From: Gracilaria vermiculophylla
Taxonomy: Eukaryota; Rhodophyta; Florideophyceae; Gracilariales; Gracilariaceae
Assembly: GCA_019155205.2 (NCBI GenBank)
Contig: JAHNZQ020000172.1
Location: forward strand, 2,638,873 to 2,694,223
Direction: 5' to 3'
DNA length: 55,351 bases
Every line of letters starts with the position of its first letter. Position 1 is the first letter of the stretch. The position numbers and the translations under genes were made by a program. Positions 8,924 to 18,943 of the stretch are shown piece after piece. The notes under the pieces were generated by a model. The model worked only from the letters and a program-made list of their open reading frames with translations, searched no databases and had not been told where the DNA came from.

Positions 8924-10149
8924 GCACCGTGAACAGTGTAACTAGGCTAACATGTGGAGCAGATCGCACCAAAATATTTTTCGGTGCAGAGCCTCTCTGA
9001 ACGATTCACCAGTAAAAATTGTCGGCCGGCTTGTCCTAGATCGGCCACATGTCATACGTTCCATGCCACGCTAGCCAAAATCTACCATTAGTTGACCTTT
9101 TGAAACTATCTAATATGTCCTACCAATTCCCGCTAGGATTGAGCTCCAAAGAATGAGCTGGCCTGTCGACTGCTTCAATATAATTTAATTCAAACCATTT
9201 TTTGTATAATTTGCAGTGTGTATAGAAGCATCTTCCTGCGAAAACCACCAATTAAGACCATGTTTTTTAAAGAAAATGGCAAGAAATACTCTTGCTATGG
9301 TACTGTCATTTCTCCTTTCGAGGTAGTAGAGCACAACGTCCGTTAGGAGTTTCTGCTGACTCCAAAGGTGCGTGTTCCAAAAGGTGGTCTCCGGTATCCG
9401 CTGTCACGAGCCGGGGGAATTCTTAAAGGGGATCCGCAAACACCACGCGAAGGGGGAGGTTCACTGGGCGGACAATGCTCCTACTGGCGCTGCTATGATG
9501 CGACCTGGGAATCGACGGCTTAGAAACCTGAGGATGATCGACGAGAGTCTCCACCCGGAAAAGTAGATAAAGATTCAATGGTGCTTGCCTTTACTTCCCC
9601 CAGAGGTGGAGCTCGACCGTCAGATTAAGTATCAAGCCGGGAGCCTGCCTCGGCAGGTCTCACTACTGTTAGTAATTACCTGCGTAAATTAACTAAAATA
9701 ATTATAAATTCCACCTTGTCTTAAGGATACTGTAGCGCACGCGGGCAGGGTTATACACCACGTGGCTCAGTTAATAAAATACGAGCCCTCCTTAGGAATA
9801 TTATGCCATAAGACCATACCGCCATTTTTCCCTTAGGAGCCACTGTACTACATTTGCTATGTATCTGTGTAAGACTTTGCTTTTTTTGCAATGTAAAATT
9901 GTTAGCTGTATTGCTCTGTCATCGGAAAATGCAGCCCATATCATTGATAAACCACCTCATTTTGTGATGCATTGAAAATTTCTTTTTCTGTCCCTGATAT
10001 TATGCCAGTGGTACTTAAAGCCATTGGGTCCACCAAAAATTGAACTTTCCTCGTCATTGAATAGAACTGTAGACCATTCATTATCCGTTAACGTCAAGTA
10101 TGTACGAGCCATGTGTTGGTAATCCTGTTATAGCGTATATATATATATA
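8924..10149. other. no gene recognised
   Basis: AT-rich sequence. The only open frame (9372-9566, 64 codons) has no family signal. A small hairpin CCTGCC/GGCAGG stands at about 9644-9657. The stretch ends in an AT dinucleotide run (10137-10149) that forms the left target of the first Tc1 element. Confidence 0.5.
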
Positions 10150-11427
10150 CAGTTTGTTTCAAAATAATATCACGTCAGTGTAGAAGTACAAAAATTTTGA
10201 TTTTGGTACTGTAGGACTCCAAGATCAAGATTTAAAAAAAAATCAAGTCCAAAAACCGTTTCAAAACCATAACAGTTTTATTAATTTTAAGTCTTTTTTG
10301 GCGAATCAGTAACTAAGTTTTCCACTTCTTTGTTAAAAAATCGCAAGTACAGCGTTTGGGCGTCGAAATGATGCAGATATTAATTTTAAAAATAGAAATA
10401 TTGTCCCAAAACTTCTTAGCACAGTTTTTTAAACCAAAAACTGTGCTAAAATGACTTCCATGGTCATAAAAAATTATTGATAGTAAATCACATCCATTTT
10501 TAGTAGATGTTCTGTCTCGTGAGCGTGCTGGCAAATCTATTATAGAAATAGTTGCTTCTTGTAGCCAATCTGACACCAATTTAGATTTTTATAACGTTTA
10601 ATTGTCTTGCTGGAAAAGGAAACTTCTTACGTGCACACAATATCTTTATGGTGGCTTATAGTAGAAAACAACTTCTTGATAGCATGCAGAGTCTATATGT
10701 GTATGAATGAATGCAATTTCTGTTTTCCCATATTCTGCTATGCCAGCCCAGACCATAACAGAGCCGCCTCCAGAGTTTCTTGTACGGAATTTAGAGCGCT
10801 TTTTTAGATCATGTCAATAAAATTTATAACAATTTATGACATCCAAGATGATTTTTTTTGTCAGAAAAACTAAATGTGTCCCATTGCGTTTTCTAATACG
10901 CCATGTTTGCATACCAATATATTGCTTTTTGCTCATGGTTATCTTTTAAAAACAATGTTTTAATCAATTGTTTTATTTGAACAAATGTTTCTTATTGCTC
11001 TTATGTCAAATTGTTAATATAGAATTATTGAGGTTTAAGGTCTTCGCAATTTATTTTCGAATGAAACTCTTTCTCGACACAGTTTTCGTTTTTTCTACGG
11101 CGTTCACCCGCAGAACGTAAAAGATATGAACACCTTGTAGAAGTTTTTGTTCTACAAATTGATGAATTCTTAAGCATACGGGGAATTGTGACTGGATGAC
11201 GCATTAAAAATCGTCTAATGTCAACATATGTTTTTCTACTAGGTTCTAATTGTATAATTTTAAGCTGCTCGGAGCGCAAAAAAGGTGATCCGCGAGCCAT
11301 AACGATTGATGTTGATGATGTAGTGTTATGATTATGAAACGGTTTTTATTTATATGTTCTGCAAAAAGCACACTACAGGACTATTTTGGCGCATTTTTTA
11401 GTCGTGATATGATTCTGAAACGCACTG
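10150..11427 (-). mobile_element. Tc1/mariner-type transposon, copy 1 (1278 bp)
   Basis: The ends are inverted: CAGTTTGTTTCAAAATAATAT at 10150 and the complement of CAGTGCGTTTCAGAATCATAT ending at 11427, both flanked by TA, the obligatory Tc1 target. About 106 bp inside the left end (10256-10273) and about 85 bp inside the right end (11325-11342) the core CGTTTCA..A.CATA recurs in the same orientation as the nearby end. This gives the IR/DR layout known from Tc1-like elements with two transposase sites per end. The transposase frame runs on the minus strand and is decayed. Confidence 0.9.
10313..11300 (-). pseudogene. Tc1-type transposase, copy 1, decayed
   Basis: The N-terminal part (11300-11025) starts MARGSPFLRSEQLKI, parallel to copy 2, and covers the helix-turn-helix region. 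The C-terminal part (10579-10313) has WLQEATISIIDLPARSRD, matching the WPARSPDLNPIEN region of Tc1 transposases but with TSTKNG where the catalytic Glu box PIEN should be. It then has the family ending with TPKRC. The middle with the first two Asp boxes is spread over several frames. The copy cannot be active. Confidence 0.8.
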
Positions 11428-11439
11428 TATATATAAATA

Positions 11440-12714
11440 CAGACTGTTTCAAAAACATACGACAAGCTGTGGTATATCAAGAAACTACCAAATGTATACT
11501 GTACGCCTACAAAAATAGGTTTCAGAAAAAAGAAAAGTCAAAACACCGTTTCAAAAACATATGATCATCAATAACAAATCTTTACTGCGCGACGCTCAAT
11601 AGATTATTTTACATCCTTTTTGCTGTATAACGCTAATACAACGTTTTGGCATCGAATTGATATACTTTTCTACACTTAAAACTGTTATAGATTTCCAACA
11701 ATTTTTAATACAGTTTTTGAGTTCAAAAACTGTCTGAAATTGCCTTTCATGCGCATAAAGCATCCTCACTAACAGTCTACAACTGTTTTCAATTGGGTTC
11801 AAATCTTGTGCGCGCGCCGGCCACTCTAAAACCGATACTTCAGACACCTGTAGCCAATTTTTGATTAAAAATGAAGTGTGTACAGGCGCATTATCTTGTG
11901 GAAAAATGAGATTTTCTTCATGAAACCATAAACCACACGGTAGCAAATAATTGTATAGAACTTTTTGACGTTTTTCTGCATTCATGTTGGTTTCAATAAA
12001 GGCAATTTCTGTTAGACCTTTTTTAGAATTGCAGGCGCAAACCATTACAGAGCCTCCACCAGAGTGCCTGGTATAAAACCCATGACGTTCCTTACGAAGA
12101 TCGTGCCATTAAAATTTATAGCAATCTGGTCCGTCCAAATTGAACCTTTTTCATCAGTAAAAATGACATTTTTCCATTCTTTCTTGCAGTAGGCTTTTTC
12201 AGCACACCAGTAAATCGTCTTCTGCTGGTGATCGTCTTGGAGAATGAAAGTTTTTTTCATTTTTTTATATTTAAAAAACTTTGTACTGTTTATCTGCTTC
12301 CATATAGTTGATATAGAAACGTCGAAATGGAGATTGTTTCCAATGTTTTTGCACGATACTTTTCCTTTACACAATTCGCTTTTAATTCATCTTTTATCTG
12401 CTGGGCTGAGCTTCTGCGGGCGTCCAGAAGATCGTTTTAATCCAAAAAGAGTCGGGTTTTGGAGAAAAGTAGCAATTGTGACCCTAGAACGCTCTAATTT
12501 TTTAGCGATAGCACTGTTAGAATGCTTCCTGGCGTTTAACTTTACGATTTGAAGCTGTTCTTGCTTGGAAAATGGCGGGCCTCGAGCTATTTTTACTAGA
12601 AAGAAGACGGTGTACATATCTTTTTGAAACGATTTTACATAGACTATGTGCAAAATCTAGTCTACAGTACAGTTTTGGCGCCCTTTTGAGGGGTAATATG
12701 TTTGGGTAAAAGAC
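11440..12714 (-). mobile_element. Tc1/mariner-type transposon, copy 2 (about 1275 bp)
   Basis: It starts only 12 bp after copy 1, in the same orientation, with TA at 11438-11439 and at 12715-12716. The left end is CAGACTGTTTCAAAAACATAC. The right end is eroded (complement GTCTTTTACCCAAACATATTA). Inner direct repeats of the core stand at 11546-11564 and 12614-12632. The left outer-to-inner spacing (106 bp) equals that of copy 1, so both belong to one family. Confidence 0.85.
11596..12590 (-). pseudogene. Tc1-type DD34E transposase, copy 2, nearly complete but broken
   Basis: Three successive minus-strand frames together cover the family. The first (from 12590 down to 12387) is the helix-turn-helix half, with EQLQIVKLNARKHSNSAIAK. 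The second (12374-12045) holds VIFTDEKGS with the first catalytic Asp. The third (12045-11596) holds FPQDNAPVHTS with the second Asp and WPARAQDLNPIEN with the Glu; 34 residues lie between them, the DD34E spacing of Tc1. The start codon of copy 1 (ATG GCT CGC) is ATA GCT CGA here (12588-12590). Stops at about 12387 and 12045 separate the frames. All three catalytic residues survive, so decay is recent relative to copy 1. Confidence 0.85.
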
Positions 12715-13056
12715 TACATTAGGGTACTGACAGGTTCCCGTTTTGAGCGCCAAGACATGTGACTTCTACGTTTATGAAAGTACAGGGTAGAGACATCGGC
12801 CGCACTGCGAAAATAGGATAGGGACATGCAGACAATGTTTTATAAGGCGCTCGAAAACCACATTCGGTGTTCAGTTGGAGTAGTGCTCCGAAGTGACAAT
12901 GACTATCTGGAGGTGACTTCTCCCCACATAAAACGACAAAAGGTGCTCTGTATAAAATAGCATAACAAACACTTCTCACTTCCTCGCAAGAACAAAATTG
13001 TGCATGGGTTGCTGCTATAATGCCACTACAAAACCGTCTGATCTCCTCATTCGTCA

Positions 13057-13156
13057 NNNNNNNNNNNNNNNNNNNNNNNNNNNNNNNNNNNNNNNNNNNN
13101 NNNNNNNNNNNNNNNNNNNNNNNNNNNNNNNNNNNNNNNNNNNNNNNNNNNNNNNN
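13057..13156. other. assembly gap of 100 N
   Basis: Exactly 100 N, the usual filler for a gap of unknown size. It interrupts the J-domain gene on the minus strand, so features on its two sides may not be adjacent in the genome. Confidence 0.99.
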
Positions 13157-14031
13157 ATTGGCTCCATTGAAGTCGTGGTCGAAGCTCGACAGGCCTTCTT
13201 CAGCAATGTAGTTCAAAGGGTTAAAGTCTTCGTCGTCAAAGTCTTCGTCTTCCTTACCTACTTCTCTCTCATCACCGCTGCTTCCTGCGCATCTTCTTCG
13301 AACCATTCTGCAAATTCCTTCTCTCCAACAAATTCATCGAATTCAAAAGATTCCTCCGTCTGCGCGCTACCACGAAACGTTCCCCATTGCGTCGTCCTAG
13401 TCGAAGGCCGTGGAGCAGATGAGGCAGAACTGCGATCATTAGGAGAGGCAACTGGCGGAGTGCGAAGGCCTTGTTTCCTTGATCCGCCGCACGGGGCTCC
13501 AGAATTCTCATTATCTTCTGCAGTAGGAACAGCACCTGTAAAACGTGCCGAAGCAGACTTGTCGGCCCCACTCTCCTTTCCCTGACGCCTTGAAGACTGA
13601 TCACGCGGCGCTGTTTCAGTACTAGGTGGTGTAAATGGCGCTTTATGCTGCGGCGAAGGAGATCTACTCGCAGAGGGTGGCGTTTTTTGAACTGGTGGAG
13701 GGTTGGTTTTCTGCTTCATTACCGCTTGACGATGTTCCTGTTCTTCCAAAATGTGCATTTCACGCTCGTACTCTTTATCACGCTCGCTGGTGCGCAAACA
13801 AAAGTAAACGTCCTCTTTGAACACAAAGTCTCTCGGAACTGCTTCACATTTTTCCCACGCCGTAATGACTGCCTCGTTTTTTGCTTGTTCAAAGCCTCTC
13901 AAAATGATCTGCATGCACTGTTTTGCCCGGTTTGGGTCAAGGTTCCCTCCACGATCGGGGTGTTAAAGGAGCGATAGACGAAGAAATGACTTGCAAAACA
14001 TGCTCAGTTTTGATTGGGTTTGTAAGCAGAA
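13157..14031 (-). pseudogene. J-domain (HPDRGG) protein, broken, continuing into the gap
   Basis: Minus strand. Just upstream of the first Met (13914) the same frame reads KSFLRLSLL, a TAA, then HPDRGGNLDP. This is the helix II, HPD loop and helix III order of a DnaJ J-domain, with one stop immediately before the His. After it come helical QIILRGFEQAKNEAVIT, a charged coiled-coil (SERDKEYEREMHILEE), a long Pro/Ser/Thr-rich linker and an acidic stretch ending at a TAG at 13258. The acidic sequence goes on in the next frame (VGKEDEDFDDEDFNPLNYI) into the N gap, so a second lesion or an intron (the donor-like GTAAGG stands at the junction) is present. J-domains stimulate Hsp70 ATPase. Beyond the gap (12719-13056) the frame stays open but unrecognisable. 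Confidence 0.55.
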
Positions 14032-14460
14032 AAGCTTTGCAAGAGTTGTGCAGTCATCTGTGTTTTCAATGTGGCGAAAGGCAGAATACGTTGTTGACGG
14101 AGGAACATTTGACGTCATTTTTCCGGTGTATTGAGCACCAATAGCGAGATGAAAATGGTGCGGGAAGAGGTGTGATCAAAACAAAGTGTTTATAAGGAGT
14201 GTGAGTCTTGTTTCACAAGTGCGACATTCAGTGTGCAGAAGTGACTTCGAATTGCAAAATTGTACATCTACATGCGTTGCGAAAACGGAGGGTGACACGC
14301 AATAAGTCACTACGCTGATCTGACAGAAAAGATGACCGTTCACCCCCTAACTGCACCATACGCGCAGAGTCAGTAGCCTGTTCAAACAACATTTGTCATG
14401 TCACTGGCGCGAGCATTCAAGAAAAGACCCTGTCGCTAGCCTGATGCCAGAATGACCCAA

Positions 14461-14482
14461 TATGTTTTTGAAACGCACTGTA
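14461..14482. repeat. orphan Tc1-type terminus
   Basis: TATGTTTTTGAAACGCACTGTA is the right-end sequence of the two Tc1 elements, complete with the flanking TA. No left end or transposase lies nearby on either side, so it is a deletion remnant or a piece of an element cut by the scaffold gap at 13057. Confidence 0.75.
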
Positions 14483-15280
14483 CATTGGTTTATTTTTGGG
14501 GTGGTCCTATCTTTTTGCACAGCACTTTCAAAGCCGAAAAACGGAGCCGCTGCATTGCTAGCTCGGTGCAGGGCAATTGGTCAATTATGTTGCTGCAGGT
14601 CAACTATGCCCGATCTATGTTTTTTGGACAGGTGTGAAGCGTAGACACAATCTCCACTTCTTGTGGTCAGCAGAACTGAAGCACAATCACCCAAGTCGTA
14701 GAGAATAGGGTGCAAAGGGAACTCCAAGGACTGGGAGTGTGGGAAACGCAAACAGAGGAAACGACGTAAGTAAACGTCTCGAGAAAAGCAGCGGCCGATG
14801 TCTTTGCGACCGCAGTGCTGCCCCTGCGCGGCGGCGGCCGGCCGCAGATTGACCGACGCCGATGTTCTTATCGTGCCTGGAAATGCCATGGTTTTTCACC
14901 ACATCGTACCGCCGAGGGATCATTTCTCCCATGCCACTTCGCGTGCGATGGATTCTTTCGGTATGCGCGGCTCGGAAGAGACTACGACCATGTGACGTTG
15001 GCCGTTTGAAACAACGGCGATGGCCAGCACACATTGGTAACAAATGCAGCGTGGGAATCTTGGACGCGCGTGGTGGCCCGTCTTGGTAAACATGGCCGTT
15101 GAAACAACCGCTGGGGATTTCTTTATGAGAGACACGGACGGTGCGTTTCCGTTAGCGTGGTCAAGAAGATGAGCCACAAGCGCAGCAATGGCGCAAATGC
15201 AAGGGCTTACAATGATTAAACATTTACGAGGGGTTTACGGACCTGAGGATAGGTTAATATGAGGCACGCATGATTGGTAT
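14483..15280. other. no gene recognised; 3' side of sulfotransferase gene
   Basis: Open frames of 60-118 codons on both strands show no family features. The sequence shifts toward higher GC to the right. It holds the 3' region of the minus-strand sulfotransferase. Confidence 0.5.
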
Positions 15281-16366
15281 TCACATCGACGGAGGGAGAA
15301 TTGAGAAGTTAAAGGTTTCAAAGTCCTGTTTATAGGTGTGAATGATGAGCTGGCGAAGTGAGTGATTGTGGTGAATGGCATGGTAAAGATGGGCCTTTTG
15401 CGCAGGGTCTGTGGCATGCCGTTTTGCTAATAGGCGGTGTGGGATTCGGCGAGAAGTATGCTGGTACATCCACTCAAGCAGAACACGTCTGTCGTGCTGC
15501 AGGTTATCAAAACTGCCAATGAAGTCGAAAGGGATGAGATCCGGGTGCAATAATTCCACCTGCGGGCGCCAGTGAAGGTCTCGTCGACTGCGATTATCCT
15601 CGAACGAATGTGGCTGACGCGCCGTTTGCACACGGGGCTGACTGAGCACGGCTGAAACGGTGGTGACAAACTGTTCAAAGGTTGGTTTGGTCAAGTTGGC
15701 AGCCGTCCTCAAAGCTACGTCATCGCCGAACAAACTGTACATCTGGCCTTGGTATTCGGGCGAATGCACGGCGGGGCGTTGGATCTTGTCGACGTACGCG
15801 GATATGAGTCGATGGTATGGGTTTCGGACAAAGCCAAACTTGAGATAGGAAGGACTGTGCAAAATCTGATGGATGTGGTGGTCCGGCCAGCGGTAAATGG
15901 CGTGCTCCCTCCAAGCCGGGTGCGCCATATCATGCAGGGCCACATCAAGGTCGTGGCCTGTGGCGTTGAGCACGTGGTGGTTGGGCTCCAAATAAGCAAT
16001 CTGCCACATGGTGGCGGTGGTGGCCGCCTTGAAAACCGGGACGTACACCAGCTTGAGCGCGTGCGACACAATGATGGACGAGTAGGCGGGGCCGTAGGAG
16101 CGCAGCTGGGCGATGCGCAGATTCGGGCGCGGCGAGCACACGCGACAAGCTGAACGAATGCGGCGCGCGACGGAGGTGGTGTCGCGGAGGGCGTGCACGG
16201 CGGCCAGCTGCGGCACGCGGGTGGAGACGGTGGTCACGTGGAAGCGGCGCACGTTGGCGGAAAGCGCGTGCAGAAGGAAGACAGCGGGAGGGAAGAGCAG
16301 CAACGCGGCGCGCGCAGGGCGCGAGGCGACGGGAGCGTGCGGCGAACACACGGCCGAGGCGTGCAT
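15281..16366 (-). CDS. carbohydrate sulfotransferase, family-2 type, Golgi type II membrane protein
   Basis: Likely transfers sulfate from PAPS to a hydroxyl of a polysaccharide in the Golgi. The Met at 16366 was chosen because it directly precedes a short N-tail and one membrane anchor (ARAALLLFPPAVFLLHAL, residues 19-37). The open frame extends 95 codons further upstream in low-complexity GC-rich sequence. In the 361-residue protein, YVPVFKAATTATM (108-120) is the 5'-phosphosulfate loop and FGFVRNPYHRLISAYVDK (177-194) the 3'-phosphate loop. IPFDFIGSFDNL near residue 300 matches the conserved family end. A truncated tandem copy lies upstream. The exact acceptor is unknown; in red algae galactan sulfation is a plausible inference. 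Confidence 0.85.
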   Translation of the reverse strand: MHASAVCSPHAPVASRPARAALLLFPPAVFLLHALSANVRRFHVTTVSTRVPQLAAVHALRDTTSVARRIRSACRVCSPRPNLRIAQLRSYGPAYSSIIVSHALKLVYVPVFKAATTATMWQIAYLEPNHHVLNATGHDLDVALHDMAHPAWREHAIYRWPDHHIHQILHSPSYLKFGFVRNPYHRLISAYVDKIQRPAVHSPEYQGQMYSLFGDDVALRTAANLTKPTFEQFVTTVSAVLSQPRVQTARQPHSFEDNRSRRDLHWRPQVELLHPDLIPFDFIGSFDNLQHDRRVLLEWMYQHTSRRIPHRLLAKRHATDPAQKAHLYHAIHHNHSLRQLIIHTYKQDFETFNFSILPPSM

Positions 16367-16439
16367 GGCGAGGGAGGAGCAGGCGAGGGTGCGGCGCCGA
16401 CATGGGCGCGGGCGCCTCCGCAGTGTCGGGCGGCTGGCG

Positions 16440-16690
16440 GCGGCATGCTTTTGAGCGCGGCGAGTGACGGCGGGCGCGCGGTGAGCGACTTGGGGCGCGC
16501 GGTGATCGGCGGCGCCGATGCAGAGGAGGCGACCGTCTTCCCGCGGGGACCGATGTAGCGGCGCATCGGCGGAGGCGGCCGATGTGTGCGCGCCAAGCCC
16601 CGAGCGGCCGAGCTGCAGCCTCGGGGCGCGTGGCCAACCGTTTTGCAACACGTGGACGGGGCGCCACGGGTGCGCTCATTGCACCAACGC
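16440..16690 (-). promoter_or_regulatory. upstream block of sulfotransferase 1, duplicated at 17550-17790
   Basis: Aligned by eye to 17550-17790. The best-kept part is GCCAACCG.TTTGCA.CACGTGG at about 16632-16655, with a perfect G-box/E-box CACGTG at 16649-16654. It starts about 280 bp upstream of the chosen start codon. Retention of this motif in both copies while other bases changed suggests, but does not prove, a binding site. Confidence 0.45.
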
Positions 16691-16904
16691 TCTGGTCTGT
16701 TTCACAAATGACCTCAGCGCATCTGTCCGAGCGCACTGTTACTGCATCGCAAAACGAACACGAAGCACGTTTTATTGAGCACTGACTTCCAACGTTCGCT
16801 GCAAAACTGAAAGCAAGTGTTCGGCAGTGTATGTTTCGGAGCATCAAATTAATGTTAATGGCCAACATGTGAGCAAGTTTCGACATACGCTTAGGTGCAA
16901 CTTA

Positions 16905-17500
16905 GCGTTTACGGGTACACTCGGCCTTGATATTCGAACGCCGGCACGGCGCGTTTTTGGGTCTTATCGACGAGGGCGGTTGTGAGGCAATGATAGCGGT
17001 TTCGGACCCCAGCCAAACTTGAGAAAAGAAGTACTGTGTAGCATGCGATAATGTGGTGGTTCGGCCAGCGATAAATGGCGCGCCCCCTGCCAGCCGAGTG
17101 CACCGTATCATGCAAGGCCACAAGATCATAGCCGGTGGCGTTGAGAACATGGTGGTTGCAACGCAAGTAGGCAGCGTGTTACAGGGTGGCGGGGGTGGCC
17201 ATTTTGAAAACCGGCTCGTACAGCAGCTGGGGGGCGTGCGAATCAATAGTAGATTGGAGATTTGGAAGATTGGAGCGGAGCGAGCACAGGCGGCACACTG
17301 AACACGGCGTGACCAGCGGCCAGCGCAGCCGCGCGGGTGCAGACGGTGGTCAGCTCGGAAGGCTGCATGTTTGCCCAAGGCACGCGTAAGACGAAGGAAG
17401 CGGGCGGGAAGAGAACCAATGCGGGGCGCGGAGAGCGCGCGGGCGGTGGAGTGTGCGGCAAGCACACGTCAGAGGCGCGTACGACAAACGAGAAGCAGGC
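16905..17500 (-). pseudogene. truncated tandem duplicate of the sulfotransferase gene
   Basis: Scattered minus-strand frames match the neighbouring sulfotransferase in order: the N-terminal anchor (17467-17243, with RPALVLFPPASFVLRVPWAN) and then, in another frame (17166-16909), HHVLNATGYDLVALHDTVHS, IYRWPNHHI and a degraded 3'-phosphate region ending AFEYQGRVYP. The 5'-phosphosulfate loop is frameshifted. The copy stops before the C-terminal third of the domain. It is therefore a dead partial duplicate, head-to-tail with the intact gene. Confidence 0.85.
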
Positions 17501-17549
17501 GGGGAGGCGGGGGCGCTTCGCGCGCGGCCGCCTCCGCGGCGATGGGCGT

Positions 17550-17790
17550 CCGGCGGCCGCATGCTCTTGGGCGCGGTGGGCGACGGCAGGCGCGCGATGG
17601 CCGACGGCGCGCGCGCGCTAATCTGCGACTATCTACGGCGCACGGGAGACGGTCACCACGCCGGGCACACGGTTGATATCTACTGGACGGGCTCAGAGCG
17701 GACGAGCTGCAGCGCTGTGGTGCCGGCCAACCGCTTTGCACCACGTGGCCGCGCCGCCGCGGGTGCGCGCCGCGCTCCAACGCGCGCGCT
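17550..17790. repeat. duplicated sulfotransferase upstream block, now next to the GIY-YIG gene
   Basis: Matches 16440-16690, including GGCCAACCGCTTTGCACCACGTGG at 17725-17748 (CACGTG at 17742-17747). Because the duplicated gene body is dead, this block now lies about 115 bp upstream of the + strand GIY-YIG start and may act as its promoter; that is inference. Confidence 0.6.
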
Positions 17791-17903
17791 GCGCCTCGCC
17801 GCCTTTCGACGCAGCCACGCGCTTGCGTGTCGCGACGGCGCGCCCCTCGCTCCGGCTCTCGTCCCGCGCCGGCGCGCGTCTTGTTCCGCCCGCGCCCGAC
17901 GTC

Positions 17904-18918
17904 ATGGAGGCGTTTGTGACGCCCGCCGTGCGGTGGCCGCGCGCCGCCTCCTCGCGCGCGCGCGCGCTCTGCCCCCCGCGCGCGCGGCGCGCCCTGCGCG
18001 CCAGGCGCGCGTCGCCGCTGGCGTGCGCGCCCCCCGCCGACGCCGACGCCGCGCTGTCGCCGTCCGCCGACGCGCACAGCGCAGTGTCGCCCAGCGGCTT
18101 CTCGCTCAGGGAGGCGCCCGTCGTTTCCTTCGACCAGCTCTCCGAGCGCGCCGAGCGCCTGAGCGCCGTCGGCGCCTACGCCATTCGCGGCGAGGACGGC
18201 GCCGTCGAGTACATGGGCTACAGCAAGAACATCGCCGAGAAGCTCACCTTTCACCAGCGCTTGCGCCCGCACAGCTGCGTCTCGTTTCAGGTCTACGTGC
18301 CGCCCTTGCCGCCCGAGCTCGTCTCGCCGGACATGTTGGAGAGCGTGTTAGAGTACTGGGTGCGCGAGACGGGCGCCGTGCCCACCGGCAACACCGTAGA
18401 CCGTGCATTGTGGGAGAATCCAAACGCTGTCGATCGAAAGGTACTGTTTGCTTCAATCTTTGTGCTGTTTTTGGCTTCGTCCGTCGTCAAGCAGTTTCTT
18501 TACTTTGCAACACGCTACTAATATCCCCTTCTTGTTGTATGCTCCAAAAAAGTCCTCTCAAGTTCCGGTAAGAGAACGTACTACGCCGCCACGCAGCAGG
18601 CGCGCATCCGGCCCTGAACGCACCGCCTCGTCGTCCACCACTTTTTCGGATGCGTTTCGCGCCACTTCTTCGCCCAACGCGGGCTGGAGTGCCACCGATG
18701 ATGATTATGTTCGGGTAGACGTGGACCCGTTCGATGCATTTTCCGCATCGAGAAAGCGCACCGAGCCTCGCGCCCCCTGGCCGGGCGACGATGACGAGCA
18801 GCGTGAGCAGGCCGACTGGGTGCCCATTCTTGCTCTCATGGGCGTCGCTGGCGTCATTTGGCTCATTGGCGTGTTGGGCAATGCACTACCCGCTGCCACG
18901 CCGTCCATGGGCATGTAG
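17904..18918 (+). CDS. plastid-type GIY-YIG domain protein with a C-terminal membrane segment (two exons)
   Basis: Exon 1 is 17904-18440 and exon 2 18553-18918, about 300 residues. The start was chosen at MEAFVTPAVRW, which opens an Arg/Ala/Ser-rich leader typical of a plastid transit peptide; the frame is also open upstream. Around residues 90-170 lies a GIY-YIG fold: GAYAIRGEDGAVEYMGYSKNI, then VLEYWVRETGAVPTGN. It resembles the N-terminal GIY-YIG module of plant glutaredoxin S16 and cyanobacterial relatives, but no glutaredoxin domain follows. The signature is altered to GAY and YMG. Exon 2 is acidic and Ser-rich and ends in one hydrophobic segment (WVPILALMGVAGVIWLIGVL). Nuclease activity is uncertain. 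Its stop is 25 bp from that of ELP4 on the other strand. Confidence 0.75.
18441..18552 (+). other. spliceosomal intron of the GIY-YIG gene
   Basis: 112 bp, phase 0. Donor AAAG|GTACTG, branch-point-like TACTAAT at about 18515, a pyrimidine stretch CCCCTTCTTGTTG, and the first AG after it at 18551-18552. Removal joins two coherent coding frames; reading through meets a stop at 18519-18521. Confidence 0.75.
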
Positions 18919-18943
18919 CATGTAGTGGGGCAAGCTGCGCACA

